Origin: Phycisphaerales bacterium
GTDB lineage: Bacteria > Planctomycetota > Phycisphaerae > Phycisphaerales > UBA1924
NCBI GenBank assembly: GCA_027019265.1
Contig: JALUWX010000032.1
Coordinates: 124,001-188,000 of the forward strand
Direction: 5' to 3'
Length of the DNA stretch: 64,000 nt
Position numbers and translations under genes: made by a program. The notes below the pieces were generated by a model, which saw nothing but the letters and a program-made list of their open reading frames with translations, searched no databases and was not told where the DNA came from. This document shows positions 52,005 to 60,172 of the stretch, one piece after another. Each line of letters opens with the position of its first letter. Within the stretch, counting starts at the first letter, position 1.

Positions 52005-53858
52005 ATGGAGGGCACACTCTTCGTCGCCTGGACGATCTCGGCGCTGATCGCGTGCTGGTCGGTTTCGATGCTCGTGCGCTGGTTCGCGGAGTTGGGCACG
52101 CGCCGGCGTCGATCGCATCGACGGATGAGCACCAGGCATTTCGTGCTCACCCTGCTCCTCAGTCTGCTCGGGTTCGGGATCGCGTTCGGGTCGGCGTGGT
52201 TCGGGGTCTACATCCATGCGCTCTGGAATGATGGTGCGGGGATCTCCGGCGGCGCGTACGCGGCCGCTTCGATCACGGTGTGTCTCTTCGCGACGGGGAT
52301 GTATGTCTGGGCGTTTGTCGGGGATCGATCCCACGGTCGCAAGCGCTGCCCGAAGTGCTGGTACGACATGTCCGGCGCGGACCTGGATCGGTGCCCGGAG
52401 TGCGGGAAGCCGATCTCCGATGAACGACAGCTCTACAAAGCACGAAGACCACGCTGGGCGTTTGCCGCGGCGACCTTGCTGCTCCTGCCCGGAGTCTTCA
52501 CGCTGTATCAATCTCGGAGACTCACAAACGGTCCGCTGACCCTGGTGCCGACGTGGGTGCTGACTATGGGGTGGGATCAGCTCCCGGAATCATGGATCCT
52601 GCACGGCCGGACGAGCCGGGGGAATCCTCATCCCTCACTCAGCACACGGTTGTTCGATCGTTGGAACGGGGACGGGACAGCGCACCGGTTCGGGAGGTCG
52701 CTGTGCAAACCGCTGCTCGATGACCCCGTCGCGCGGGCAGACGATCGTCGCTGGGAACTGATCATCGCGTGCTGGAGCGAGACCACGCGCAAACCTGGGA
52801 GTTCGCCGAACGAAGAGTGGTATATCGCGCCCCCGATCGATCCGGAAGCCCTGCTGCTCGTGGGGTTCACGGACATCCTCGACGCGCTCGAGAACCCCAA
52901 CCCGACCCCGGCGCAGACCCAACTCCTCTCGACGAGCAATATGCGGTCCTATTCACTCGCGAAGTCATGGATCCAGTCAGAACAGTTCTCGCGGGATCCC
53001 GATCTCGCTTCCAACTACCTCCGAGCCCAAAGAGCGCTCCGAACCCGGACGAGCCCGATCATGGCGCCCGAAGCGGATCGATTGACGGACCCCAAGATCT
53101 ACATCTCATCGCCGAGTTCCAGAATGCGCGATTGGATCATCGCAACCCTGATCGAAGACGCCGGGATCCCGGATCGAGCCATGCCCATGCTCCTCGATCC
53201 CGCGCATATCCAGAGCACTCGACAATACTTTTTCCACGCGCGGGCGATCTGGAGCTCGGCCAATGATGACGATCCAACGAAACTCCGTGTCGTGCTCGAG
53301 TCGCTCCGGACCTCGATCGCTCGGGGATCCGCCGATGAGCGTGCGCTGGCTCTTATGTATGTATCGCTGCTTGTCCGCCAGTACGAGACTTTGGTCAACC
53401 GGGTGCGCGAGGAGCCAGAGTGCGACGTACTTCTGCGAGCAATCGTCGAGCACGGACTAACAGATCATCGGATCGCGGCGGGTTCGTACAGTTCGGGGAT
53501 GCCCATCCGGACGCTCGCGCTCGAATCGCTCGTCCCGCTCGACCCGGACGGGCTCGTCGTGCTCATCGAATGCAGGGTTCTGATCGAACAGACTTCGTCT
53601 TCGTTGAATCTCCCCGAGATTGAGCCGAACCGGAGACACACAACCCGATCCGACGAGTACATCCGCCGCTGGATCGAGACAATCGGGCCTCTGGTCTCAC
53701 ATCCGAACCCGGGTGTGCGAGCGTGGCTGATCGAGAACTCCCCCAATCCCGGGCGCGGGGTGTATCCCGGGTTCGATGCGATCGCGGTCTCGCTGCTGCA
53801 GGATCCGGTACTTCTGGTCCAAGAGCTCGCTGAGCGATTGCTCTCCGAGTATCAGTGA
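52005..53858 (+). CDS. Membrane protein with zinc ribbon and long C-terminal helical domain
   Basis: A 617-residue protein. Three membrane helices lie in the first 110 residues, followed by a planctomycete-type zinc ribbon CPKCWYDMSGADLDRCPECG (about residues 114-133), a fourth helix (about 145-165) and a soluble domain of 450 residues that looks like helical repeats. Its function is unknown. The ATG at 52005 is preferred because of the TACACC element; an ATG at 51969 is possible. The end overlaps the LOG gene on the other strand by seven bases. Confidence 0.65.
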   Translation: MEGTLFVAWTISALIACWSVSMLVRWFAELGTRRRRSHRRMSTRHFVLTLLLSLLGFGIAFGSAWFGVYIHALWNDGAGISGGAYAAASITVCLFATGMYVWAFVGDRSHGRKRCPKCWYDMSGADLDRCPECGKPISDERQLYKARRPRWAFAAATLLLLPGVFTLYQSRRLTNGPLTLVPTWVLTMGWDQLPESWILHGRTSRGNPHPSLSTRLFDRWNGDGTAHRFGRSLCKPLLDDPVARADDRRWELIIACWSETTRKPGSSPNEEWYIAPPIDPEALLLVGFTDILDALENPNPTPAQTQLLSTSNMRSYSLAKSWIQSEQFSRDPDLASNYLRAQRALRTRTSPIMAPEADRLTDPKIYISSPSSRMRDWIIATLIEDAGIPDRAMPMLLDPAHIQSTRQYFFHARAIWSSANDDDPTKLRVVLESLRTSIARGSADERALALMYVSLLVRQYETLVNRVREEPECDVLLRAIVEHGLTDHRIAAGSYSSGMPIRTLALESLVPLDPDGLVVLIECRVLIEQTSSSLNLPEIEPNRRHTTRSDEYIRRWIETIGPLVSHPNPGVRAWLIENSPNPGRGVYPGFDAIAVSLLQDPVLLVQELAERLLSEYQ

Positions 53859-54604
53859 GACGAAACGTGCTTCGGGTGCTCCCCACGCTTCGCTTGCGCC
53901 ATCATCACGGCTTCCACCGCTTCCTTCGGATCGTCCGTCACCGTGATCAGGTCCATGTCCTCCGGCGAGATCGTCCCTCCCCCGATGAGCGATTTGTCGA
54001 TGAAGTCGCGCAGGGGTTCCCAGAACTCCTTCCCCATGATCACGATCGGGAACTGCTGGATCTTCCGGGTCTGGATGAGGACGGCCGTCTCGAAGACCTC
54101 GTCGAGTGTCCCGAACCCTCCCGGGCACACGATGAACGCGCTCGAGTATTTCACGAGCATGACCTTGCGCACGAAGAAGTAGTTGAACTCCACGAACCGA
54201 TCGAGGTACGGGTTCGGGACCTGCTCCATGGGGAGCTCGATGTTGCACCCGAGACTCAGCCCACCTTCGTCGCGAGCGCCACGGTTCGCGGCTTCCATGA
54301 TCCCGGGTCCCCCGCCCGTCATGACACCGAACCCGTTGCGCGCGAGTTCTGCGCCGACTTCACGCGCGAGCGCGTAGTACGGATGGTCCTCACCGAAGCG
54401 TGCCGATCCGAACACAGTCACACACGGACCCGTGAAGTGGAGCGCACGGAATCCTCTGATGAACTCCGCGAATACTTTCATGGTGGTCCAGAGTTCTTGT
54501 CTCCGGAGGCGCGGACCTTTGAGGAGTTCGTGCTCGCTTCCCTTCGGGGGCCGCTTTCCCCACGGGATCTGGTGGTTATTTCCGTTGTTGGAGCCGTAGT
54601 TCAT
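53852..54604 (-). CDS. LOG family protein (TIGR00730 Rossmann fold)
   Basis: A 250-residue member of the LOG/lysine decarboxylase-like family, which hydrolyses nucleoside monophosphates such as cytokinin riboside phosphate to base and ribose phosphate. The two signatures are MTGGGPGIMEAANRGA and CPGGFGTLDEVFE; CVTVFGSARFGEDHPYY opens the fold. The longer form with about 40 residues before the fold is common in bacteria. The ATG at 54604 has TACGAT seven bases upstream and no Shine-Dalgarno. It is divergent from the outer membrane protein gene. Confidence 0.88.
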   Translation of the reverse strand: MNYGSNNGNNHQIPWGKRPPKGSEHELLKGPRLRRQELWTTMKVFAEFIRGFRALHFTGPCVTVFGSARFGEDHPYYALAREVGAELARNGFGVMTGGGPGIMEAANRGARDEGGLSLGCNIELPMEQVPNPYLDRFVEFNYFFVRKVMLVKYSSAFIVCPGGFGTLDEVFETAVLIQTRKIQQFPIVIMGKEFWEPLRDFIDKSLIGGGTISPEDMDLITVTDDPKEAVEAVMMAQAKRGEHPKHVSSH

Positions 54605-54611
54605 GACCCCG

Positions 54612-54617
54612 ATCGTA
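54612..54617 (-). promoter_or_regulatory. -10-like element TACGAT for a leaderless start
   Basis: On the minus strand TACGAT is followed by seven bases and the ATG at 54604 of the LOG family gene. Confidence 0.5.
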
Positions 54618-54710
54618 GCGAGTGGATGAGATTCACCCCATGTTTGTGAACACCAACCACCCAAAAACGCCGATTTGACTTTCATGGTCCGAGTGATCAA
54701 AATTCGACGG

Positions 54711-55571
54711 ATGATGTGCACTCGAATCCAAACCGGATGGATGTCAGCCGCCATCGCGATCGCGACGGGTGGTGCGTGTGTCGAAGCGCAGACACCGAGT
54801 GTGCTCGATCCGTTTACCTACGAGTTCGTTGATTACAAGACACCCGACGAGTGGGTGCGCTTCACCCGCACGCTCGATGTGCTCAGCGCGATGCGCGTCG
54901 AGGGTATCGACCCTGAACGCGCAAGCGATTCGACCACGAACACTCCCACGAGCACGTCAACCTTGATCGGGTTCGATGGAACGGTCATCGAGAACGCGTA
55001 CGCCCCGCGGATCGATTCGATCGCGAGTCTCGCGGACTCAGCGGACTCAAGTCTGCGCTTCCGTGTGGATCGGAACACCACCTTGATCGATGGCGGGATC
55101 GGAGGGGGATCGCTGACCTCACCCGAGAACTCGAACGTTGCTTCGCTCACCCAAGGGAGCGGGACCTACAACCTGACGGACATGGAACTCCAGTGGTCCT
55201 CGGGGTCCGAAGGACCGTTCGACGTGGTCTTCCTCTCGGGGATCACCGCGATCGAAGCCCAGCGTGTCTCGCTCGGCGAAGCACGCGACTCGAGCGAGAT
55301 CCAGCGCCAGGTGATCGCGGTCCCCACGATCGGGTCCGCGGTGCGTTGGGATATCTCGGACTCATTGAGTTTCAGCGGCCAAGCGACCACGCAATCGCTC
55401 GATCTGGGATCCTCGCTCTTGGGATTCCAAGCGAAAACGGATTGGCGACTCAGCGATCGTGTCGGGCTCAGCGCCGGGTATCAGATCATCCGTTCCGAGT
55501 TCGACCTCGGTACCGTCTCGCGCGACCTCTCCCAGGAGGGTCTGTTCGCGCGTCTCCAGATCAAGTTCTGA
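54711..55571 (+). CDS. Exported protein, probable outer membrane beta-barrel at the C-terminus
   Basis: A 286-residue protein with a signal peptide (MMCTRIQTGWMSAAIAIATG, cleavage near VEA|Q). The C-terminal 90 residues alternate polar and hydrophobic positions (DSLSFSGQATTQSLDLG, DWRLSDRVGLSAGYQII) and end LFARLQIKF with terminal Phe, as in outer membrane barrels. No family is recognised. The start is uncertain; ATG codons at 54711, 54714 and 54741 all give a usable signal peptide. Confidence 0.6.
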   Translation: MMCTRIQTGWMSAAIAIATGGACVEAQTPSVLDPFTYEFVDYKTPDEWVRFTRTLDVLSAMRVEGIDPERASDSTTNTPTSTSTLIGFDGTVIENAYAPRIDSIASLADSADSSLRFRVDRNTTLIDGGIGGGSLTSPENSNVASLTQGSGTYNLTDMELQWSSGSEGPFDVVFLSGITAIEAQRVSLGEARDSSEIQRQVIAVPTIGSAVRWDISDSLSFSGQATTQSLDLGSSLLGFQAKTDWRLSDRVGLSAGYQIIRSEFDLGTVSRDLSQEGLFARLQIKF

Positions 55572-55597
55572 TCGACAGACCCTGATCCCACAATCAA

Positions 55598-56791
55598 TCA
55601 AGACATCGCGCGAGCAAGCAGATCGAGCCCTTGCTCCAGTTCATCGCGCCCCGTCGCGTAGCTGATCCGGAAGTGGGTATCCCGATCCGAGAAGACCCCC
55701 CCGGGGATGACGAGCACCTTGTCCTCGATCATCCGTTCCGTGAACTCGGTCCCCGTCATGTTCAGATGCTCGGGGACCTTCACGAACGCGTAGAACGCGC
55801 CCCCGGGGATCGCGAGCTCGGTGACGGCGCTCATCTTCTCGACGACGAGGTCCCGGCGCTGCTGGTAGTCCTTCACGAACTCACCCATCGGGGTGTCGAA
55901 ACACGCGACCACCCCTTGCTGGAGGGGCGCGGGGGCGCACACGAACGTGTACTGCTGGAGCTTGGCCATCTCGTCCACGATCTCGCTCGGTCCGGCGACA
56001 TAGCCCAAGCGCCACCCCGTGCACGCATAGGTCTTCCCGAACCCCCGGATCAGGAGTGTGTCCACGTGCGCGCCGTTCTCCCGGCACGCGCTGGCGCAGC
56101 GCTTCATGCTCGGGTCGTTCTTCGCTGAGCTCGTGAGCGCGTCATCGAAGACAAACTCGTCGTAGATCTCGTCGGAGATCAGGAGCACACCCTTGGACTT
56201 GCACAGCTCACGGAGCTCGCGCGATTCCTTCTCGTCGTTGACCACGCCGCACGGGTTCGAGGGGGTGTTGACGAGGACGAACTTGGTCTTCTCCGTGATG
56301 AGGGGCGCGACGCGCTCCGCCGTCATCCGGAAGTCGGGGTACGTGTCGCACTTGACGGCCTTGGCGCCGCAGATCGAAGCCATGTGCGGATACGCAACGA
56401 AGTACGGGTCCGGGATGATGCACTCGTCCCCTGGGTTCAGCATCGCCATGAACGCGAGCACGAGGGCTCCGCTCGTCCCGGACGAGATAAACACGCTGGG
56501 CTGGCCTTGCTCAGCTGCTCCTGTGACGGCGCAGTCCCACCCCAGATCGACCTTGAGCGATTCGATGACCTTCGACAGCAGGGCCGGGGATCCCTGGGTC
56601 GGGGTGTACCCGTTGTGACCCGATTCGATCGCGTTGATCGCCGCGTTGCGGATGGGCTCGGGGATGGGGAAGTCGGGCTGCCCGATCGACAAGCGGATCG
56701 GGTTCTCGAGCGATGCGCCGAGGTTGAAGATCCTTCGGATCCCGGATGCTTGGATCGCGCTCGCACGCTCGGAGATCAGATGATCGAGCAT
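55598..56791 (-). CDS. Class I/II pyridoxal-phosphate aminotransferase (aspartate aminotransferase family)
   Basis: A 397-residue enzyme. The PLP lysine is in RGFGKTYACTGWRLGY; other landmarks are NGYTPTQGSPAL, SSGTSGALVLAFMA (phosphate site), VNTPSNPCGVV and LLISDEIYDEF. The family includes aspartate, aromatic and LL-diaminopimelate aminotransferases; the amino acid used cannot be decided by eye. GGAGG lies four bases before the ATG at 56791. It is downstream of the small basic protein gene on the same strand (75-base gap). Confidence 0.92.
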   Translation of the reverse strand: MLDHLISERASAIQASGIRRIFNLGASLENPIRLSIGQPDFPIPEPIRNAAINAIESGHNGYTPTQGSPALLSKVIESLKVDLGWDCAVTGAAEQGQPSVFISSGTSGALVLAFMAMLNPGDECIIPDPYFVAYPHMASICGAKAVKCDTYPDFRMTAERVAPLITEKTKFVLVNTPSNPCGVVNDEKESRELRELCKSKGVLLISDEIYDEFVFDDALTSSAKNDPSMKRCASACRENGAHVDTLLIRGFGKTYACTGWRLGYVAGPSEIVDEMAKLQQYTFVCAPAPLQQGVVACFDTPMGEFVKDYQQRRDLVVEKMSAVTELAIPGGAFYAFVKVPEHLNMTGTEFTERMIEDKVLVIPGGVFSDRDTHFRISYATGRDELEQGLDLLARAMS

Positions 56792-56866
56792 AACGCCTCC
56801 GCCGCGGGCGCGGCCTGTCGATGGGATGTGAGGTGTGTCACGGGGACACCCGAGCGATCCGTGGGA

Positions 56867-57025
56867 TCAGCTCTCACGGACCTTGGTCTTGGGGAGACCG
56901 AGCGCGCCGTTGTCCTTGGTGTGACGCTTCTCGTCCTTGAGCGCTGCGATCCGCTCAGCGCGGGTCATGACGGAACGCTTGGTGGTCAGGTTGCCTTCGG
57001 TCTTGAGCGAAGAGTCGATGCTCAT
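56867..57025 (-). CDS. Planctomycete 'small basic protein'
   Basis: A 52-residue protein beginning MSIDSSLKTEGNLTTKRSVM and ending GLPKTKVRES. The M-S-I-D-x-S-L-K...R-x-V-x-x-R-x-E-R-I-A-x-L...L-G-L-P-K pattern is that of a small basic protein conserved in Planctomycetes, Verrucomicrobia and Chlamydiae, thought to act with the ribosome but not defined. GGAG lies eight bases before the ATG. Longer open frames in this place are not real. Confidence 0.88.
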   Translation of the reverse strand: MSIDSSLKTEGNLTTKRSVMTRAERIAALKDEKRHTKDNGALGLPKTKVRES

Positions 57026-57074
57026 GGTCGTCTCCGAGTTCTGTTCGCCCATTGGGCAGCCCATCAAGGGCGAT

Positions 57075-57947
57075 TCATTCGTATTTGACCCACAGGGTCT
57101 TCGACGGCGAGAAATCCGATCCGCCGCGCCGCTCACGCACCCACTGATCTCCGAGACTCGCGATCCGTTCGACATGCGAACGGCGGCGGGTTTCCATCGA
57201 TCGGTACTGCTCGCTCGGGACCGCAAGCCCCAGCGAGTACAGCGTATAGCGGACGGGATTATTCGCGGATCCACCCCGAGAGTCCAGCGGCACCCCGATG
57301 ATGGTCTCCCCGTGGAGGGCCATGAACTCGATCGCGTCCCCGGCTTGGGCCGCATCGAGGACCCCGAGTTGGAGATAGTTCATCCCGGGCTCACGAGGAT
57401 CCCTCTGAAGGAGCCCCTGAGGGCTCAGGACCGTACCTGTACCCCGTGCGGGGCTTCGGGGAGGGTCGGTCGGGGTCGATTCGATCGGTTCGTACTGGAT
57501 CGGATCGGGGTTCTGAGCGACCGGATTCGGGTCACGCTGAGGGAGGACGACCTGGGGATCGTCGATCAGCGCCTCCATCTCATCCTTCCCGGCGCTCCTC
57601 CCGTACTGGTACGCCCCGGCCCAGACAAGAACGAGGAGGAGGAGGACGGCGGCGATGACAAGGTACACCCTCGACATGGTGAGCTTCACGACCTTCTCGT
57701 GTTCGGGACGTTCGGAGTCGTCCTCGAGTGTGGCTGATCGCTCTTCCTGGGTGACATTCGGGGGAAGCTTCACCGACGCCGGTTGAGACTCAGGGCTGCT
57801 CTGCTCATCCTGAGGGCGCAGCTCAACCGTGGTCCGAGGCTTGGTCGTCCCCATCTCGGGGTTGTTGGTCCCACCCAATCCTTTGGGGGTGGGTTTGTCG
57901 TCGGCGAGCAGCTCGAAGAGCGGCGGCCCGGACTTGCGATCGCTCAT
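57075..57947 (-). CDS. Membrane protein with SPOR-like C-terminal domain
   Basis: A 290-residue protein: a polar N-terminus (residues 1-92, MSDRKSGPPLFELLADDKPT), one membrane helix at about 93-115 (VYLVIAAVLLLLVLVWAGAY), a Pro-rich linker and a C-terminal domain of about 90 residues (MNYLQLGVLDAAQAGDAIEF, YTLYSLGLAVPSEQYRSMET, SKTLWVKYE) that looks SPOR-like. SPOR domains bind denuded peptidoglycan at division sites. FELLADD at the N-terminus is typical of planctomycete homologues. It is divergent from nuoI and upstream of the small basic protein gene. Confidence 0.65.
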   Translation of the reverse strand: MSDRKSGPPLFELLADDKPTPKGLGGTNNPEMGTTKPRTTVELRPQDEQSSPESQPASVKLPPNVTQEERSATLEDDSERPEHEKVVKLTMSRVYLVIAAVLLLLVLVWAGAYQYGRSAGKDEMEALIDDPQVVLPQRDPNPVAQNPDPIQYEPIESTPTDPPRSPARGTGTVLSPQGLLQRDPREPGMNYLQLGVLDAAQAGDAIEFMALHGETIIGVPLDSRGGSANNPVRYTLYSLGLAVPSEQYRSMETRRRSHVERIASLGDQWVRERRGGSDFSPSKTLWVKYE

Positions 57948-58027
57948 GGGAGCATGATACCCCTCCCCGGGACCCCAACGCAATCGAAACAAGGGTCCGA
58001 GAGCACGGAACACACACCGAATGCCGC

Positions 58028-58033
58028 TATACT
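58028..58033 (+). promoter_or_regulatory. -10 element TATACT of nuoI
   Basis: TATACT is followed by eight bases and the nuoI ATG at 58042, giving a leader of one to two bases. No Shine-Dalgarno is present. Confidence 0.6.
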
Positions 58034-58041
58034 CGACCCGT

Positions 58042-58587
58042 ATGGCCATCCACGACGCAGACATCATCGATGTGACCCCCAAGCCCATGACGGCCGTCGA
58101 GGCCGTCTACCTCCCGAGCATCATCAAGGGGTTCGGGACGACGATGCGGCATTTCTTCACGTCCTTCGGTCAAGGACACACGAGCCGCTCGATGCAGTAC
58201 CCCGAGCAGCGTCGTGAGGACATGGATGTGGAGGCCGGGGGTCTTGAGCCCAGCAACTTCCGCGGGGTCCATCGTCTGAACAAGGACGCTTCGGGTCGGG
58301 TGAAGTGCGTTGCGTGCATGATGTGCCCGACGATCTGCCCGGCGAACTGCATCCACATCGTGGCTTCCGAGAGCCCCTGGGATGACCGGGAGAAATACCC
58401 CGCGAAGTTCGAGATCGACGAGCTCCGCTGTATCTACTGCGGGATGTGCGAAGAAGCCTGCCCGGTCGATGCGATCGAGCTCACCCCCGTGTACGACGTG
58501 GTCGGGATGAGCCGTCAGGAGATGGTCTTCGATAAAGCGAAGCTCCTCCATATCTACGACGTGACGATCGACAGCAAACCCATGTGA
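58042..58587 (+). CDS. nuoI: NADH-quinone oxidoreductase subunit I
   Basis: A 181-residue protein with two 4Fe-4S binding sites: CVACMMCPTICPANC and CIYCGMCEEACP. These are the clusters N6a/N6b of complex I that pass electrons toward the quinone site. The N-terminal helix (AVYLPSIIKGFGTTMRHFF) lies on the membrane surface. No other nuo gene is in the window, so this is a solitary copy, unlike the usual nuoA-N operon. It is divergent from the SPOR-like gene. The ATG at 58042 is preferred to one at 58021, which would precede the TATACT box. Confidence 0.93.
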   Translation: MAIHDADIIDVTPKPMTAVEAVYLPSIIKGFGTTMRHFFTSFGQGHTSRSMQYPEQRREDMDVEAGGLEPSNFRGVHRLNKDASGRVKCVACMMCPTICPANCIHIVASESPWDDREKYPAKFEIDELRCIYCGMCEEACPVDAIELTPVYDVVGMSRQEMVFDKAKLLHIYDVTIDSKPM

Positions 58588-58899
58588 GTGTGCTGGATCG
58601 AGACACGGATCGGTTCTCGGACCCTCAAAAAACACCCCTGATCGACCCGATCGTGCCCCGAATCGGGGAATTTGTTGGCAGACCCGCCGTTTCGGAGGCA
58701 CATTGGGTGTGATTCGACCCGGGGTTCTCTCGGGCGGCGTGTGTGTTTGCCGCGACTCGAAGGGGTATGCAACACGACGGAAACGGATCTATGTGAATGA
58801 TCGAGCGCGATCGCGATGCGGTTGTTGCCACGAACGCAAGAGAGAGGCCGCGCGGCGAGAGCCGTCGGCCTCTCTTTGCTTTTTCTCTGTGTATGGAAA
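58588..58899. other. Intergenic region after nuoI, no gene seen
   Basis: About 310 bases between convergent nuoI and pyrF. It contains several self-complementary stretches, such as CCCCGAATCGGGG (58657-58669), and the terminator at 58841-58883. Open frames here are short and without ribosome binding sites. The length and the distant terminator leave room for a small RNA read rightward, but nothing conserved was recognised. Confidence 0.5.
58841..58883 (+). terminator. Rho-independent terminator
   Basis: AGAGAGGCCG and CGGCCTCTCT form a 10-bp stem and are followed by TTGCTTTTTC. It is 254 bases after the nuoI stop, so it may end nuoI or a separate transcript. Confidence 0.8.
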
Positions 58900-59748
58900 T
58901 CAGTCCGTGTGGAGGGCCGCGCACTGACACGCGAACTCGCCCGAAGCCCGCGCGATCGATTCTTCCCAGGACTCTCCCGTAGCGCGATCGGGGAAGATGA
59001 CCGAACGAGAGGCGTTGATCACCACCCCGAGTTCCCCGGGCGACGATGCGTTGGGCCGGATCATCGCGCGGACATCATCGATCGTCCCACCCTGCGCCCC
59101 CACTCCCGGGACGAGGAACATGGTGTCCGGCATCGACTTTCTGAGATCGGTGAGATCCTCGTGGTTGTTGGTCGCACCCACAACCGCGCCCACGTTGGTC
59201 CCCATGTTCGTGATCATCGACCCGACGAGATCGCTGACATCCCCCCCGCTCGTCATGGGCTTTGCTTGGAGTTCCTGCGCATCCGGGTTGGACGTCTTGC
59301 ACAGCGCGAAGACCCCGAGATCCTCGTTGAGGAAGGGCTCGATCGAGGATCGCCCCATGTAGGGGGAGCAGGTGATCCAGTGTGCACCCATGTTGGATGC
59401 GCCGACGGCGTAATGGGTTGCTGAGGATCCGATGTCGCCGCGCTTCGCATCGAGGATGACGTAGAGGTCGAGCTCACGGGCGCGAGCGATGACCCGTTCG
59501 AGGATGGTGTACCCGGGCGATCCGTATCGCTCGAAGCACGCCGACTGGGGCTTGACGATCCGGACGTGCTGTGCGGCCGACTCGAGTGTCCCCAGACAGA
59601 AGCTCTGGATCCGCGCGAGATCGGATTCGCCGGGGACGTCTTCCGGGATCCGTTCGAGGACGGGGTCGATCCCGACACAGGCGCAGGTCTTCGCGCTGTC
59701 CAGCGCGTCGATGAGGGTCTCGTAGGGTGTGCTCGTCGTCGTGCTCAT
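58900..59748 (-). CDS. pyrF: Orotidine 5'-phosphate decarboxylase
   Basis: A 282-residue enzyme that makes UMP from OMP, the last step of pyrimidine synthesis. The catalytic block is VILDAKRGDIGSSA (Asp100 to Asp105, with Lys102). The length and VGIDPVLERIP opening fit the longer 'type 2' PyrF. The ATG at 59748 has GAGAGG seven bases upstream; an ATG seven codons earlier is possible. It is divergent from the DUF971 gene with a 38-base gap. Confidence 0.94.
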   Translation of the reverse strand: MSTTTSTPYETLIDALDSAKTCACVGIDPVLERIPEDVPGESDLARIQSFCLGTLESAAQHVRIVKPQSACFERYGSPGYTILERVIARARELDLYVILDAKRGDIGSSATHYAVGASNMGAHWITCSPYMGRSSIEPFLNEDLGVFALCKTSNPDAQELQAKPMTSGGDVSDLVGSMITNMGTNVGAVVGATNNHEDLTDLRKSMPDTMFLVPGVGAQGGTIDDVRAMIRPNASSPGELGVVINASRSVIFPDRATGESWEESIARASGEFACQCAALHTD

Positions 59749-59775
59749 TCGCGGACCTCTCGGGTTCATCGGATC

Positions 59776-59781
59776 TAGACT
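59776..59781 (+). promoter_or_regulatory. -10-like element TAGACT for a leaderless start
   Basis: TAGACT is followed by five bases and the ATG at 59787. The arrangement is the same as before the DUF1275 gene. Confidence 0.5.
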
Positions 59782-59786
59782 CGATC

Positions 59787-60170
59787 ATGAGCGACACGCC
59801 GAGCCCGGAACATCTGGATCTCAAGAAGGATACTGGGCTGACGATCCGTTGGGACGATGGGCGTGAGTCGTTTTATCCGATCGGATACCTCCGCCGGATG
59901 TCCCCGAGCGCGGAGATGCGTGAGCTACGCAAGTCCATGAAGACCAATCCCCTGACGATCCTCCCCCAGGGTACGGGATCGAGCGATGTCACCGCGATCA
60001 ACGCGGAGATGGTCGGGAACTACGCGCTCAAGATCACCTTCTCCGACGGGCATTCCACGGGTCTCTACACATGGACGTACCTGCGCGAGATCGATCCGGC
60101 GTTCGCGAACCAAGACGGGCTGACCGAATCGGATCGGGGTCCCCGGCACGACAACCCCCTCGGGCTGTAA
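59787..60170 (+). CDS. DUF971 family protein
   Basis: A 127-residue protein of the DUF971 (gamma-butyrobetaine hydroxylase-like N-terminal) family: GLTIRWDDGRESFYPIGYLR, VGNYALKITFSDGHSTGLYT and WTYLREIDP are characteristic. These proteins are linked by context to iron-sulfur cluster carriers in many bacteria; the molecular role is not settled. The start has TAGACT five bases upstream. recG begins 2 bases after the stop. Confidence 0.88.
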   Translation: MSDTPSPEHLDLKKDTGLTIRWDDGRESFYPIGYLRRMSPSAEMRELRKSMKTNPLTILPQGTGSSDVTAINAEMVGNYALKITFSDGHSTGLYTWTYLREIDPAFANQDGLTESDRGPRHDNPLGL

Positions 60171-60172
60171 CC

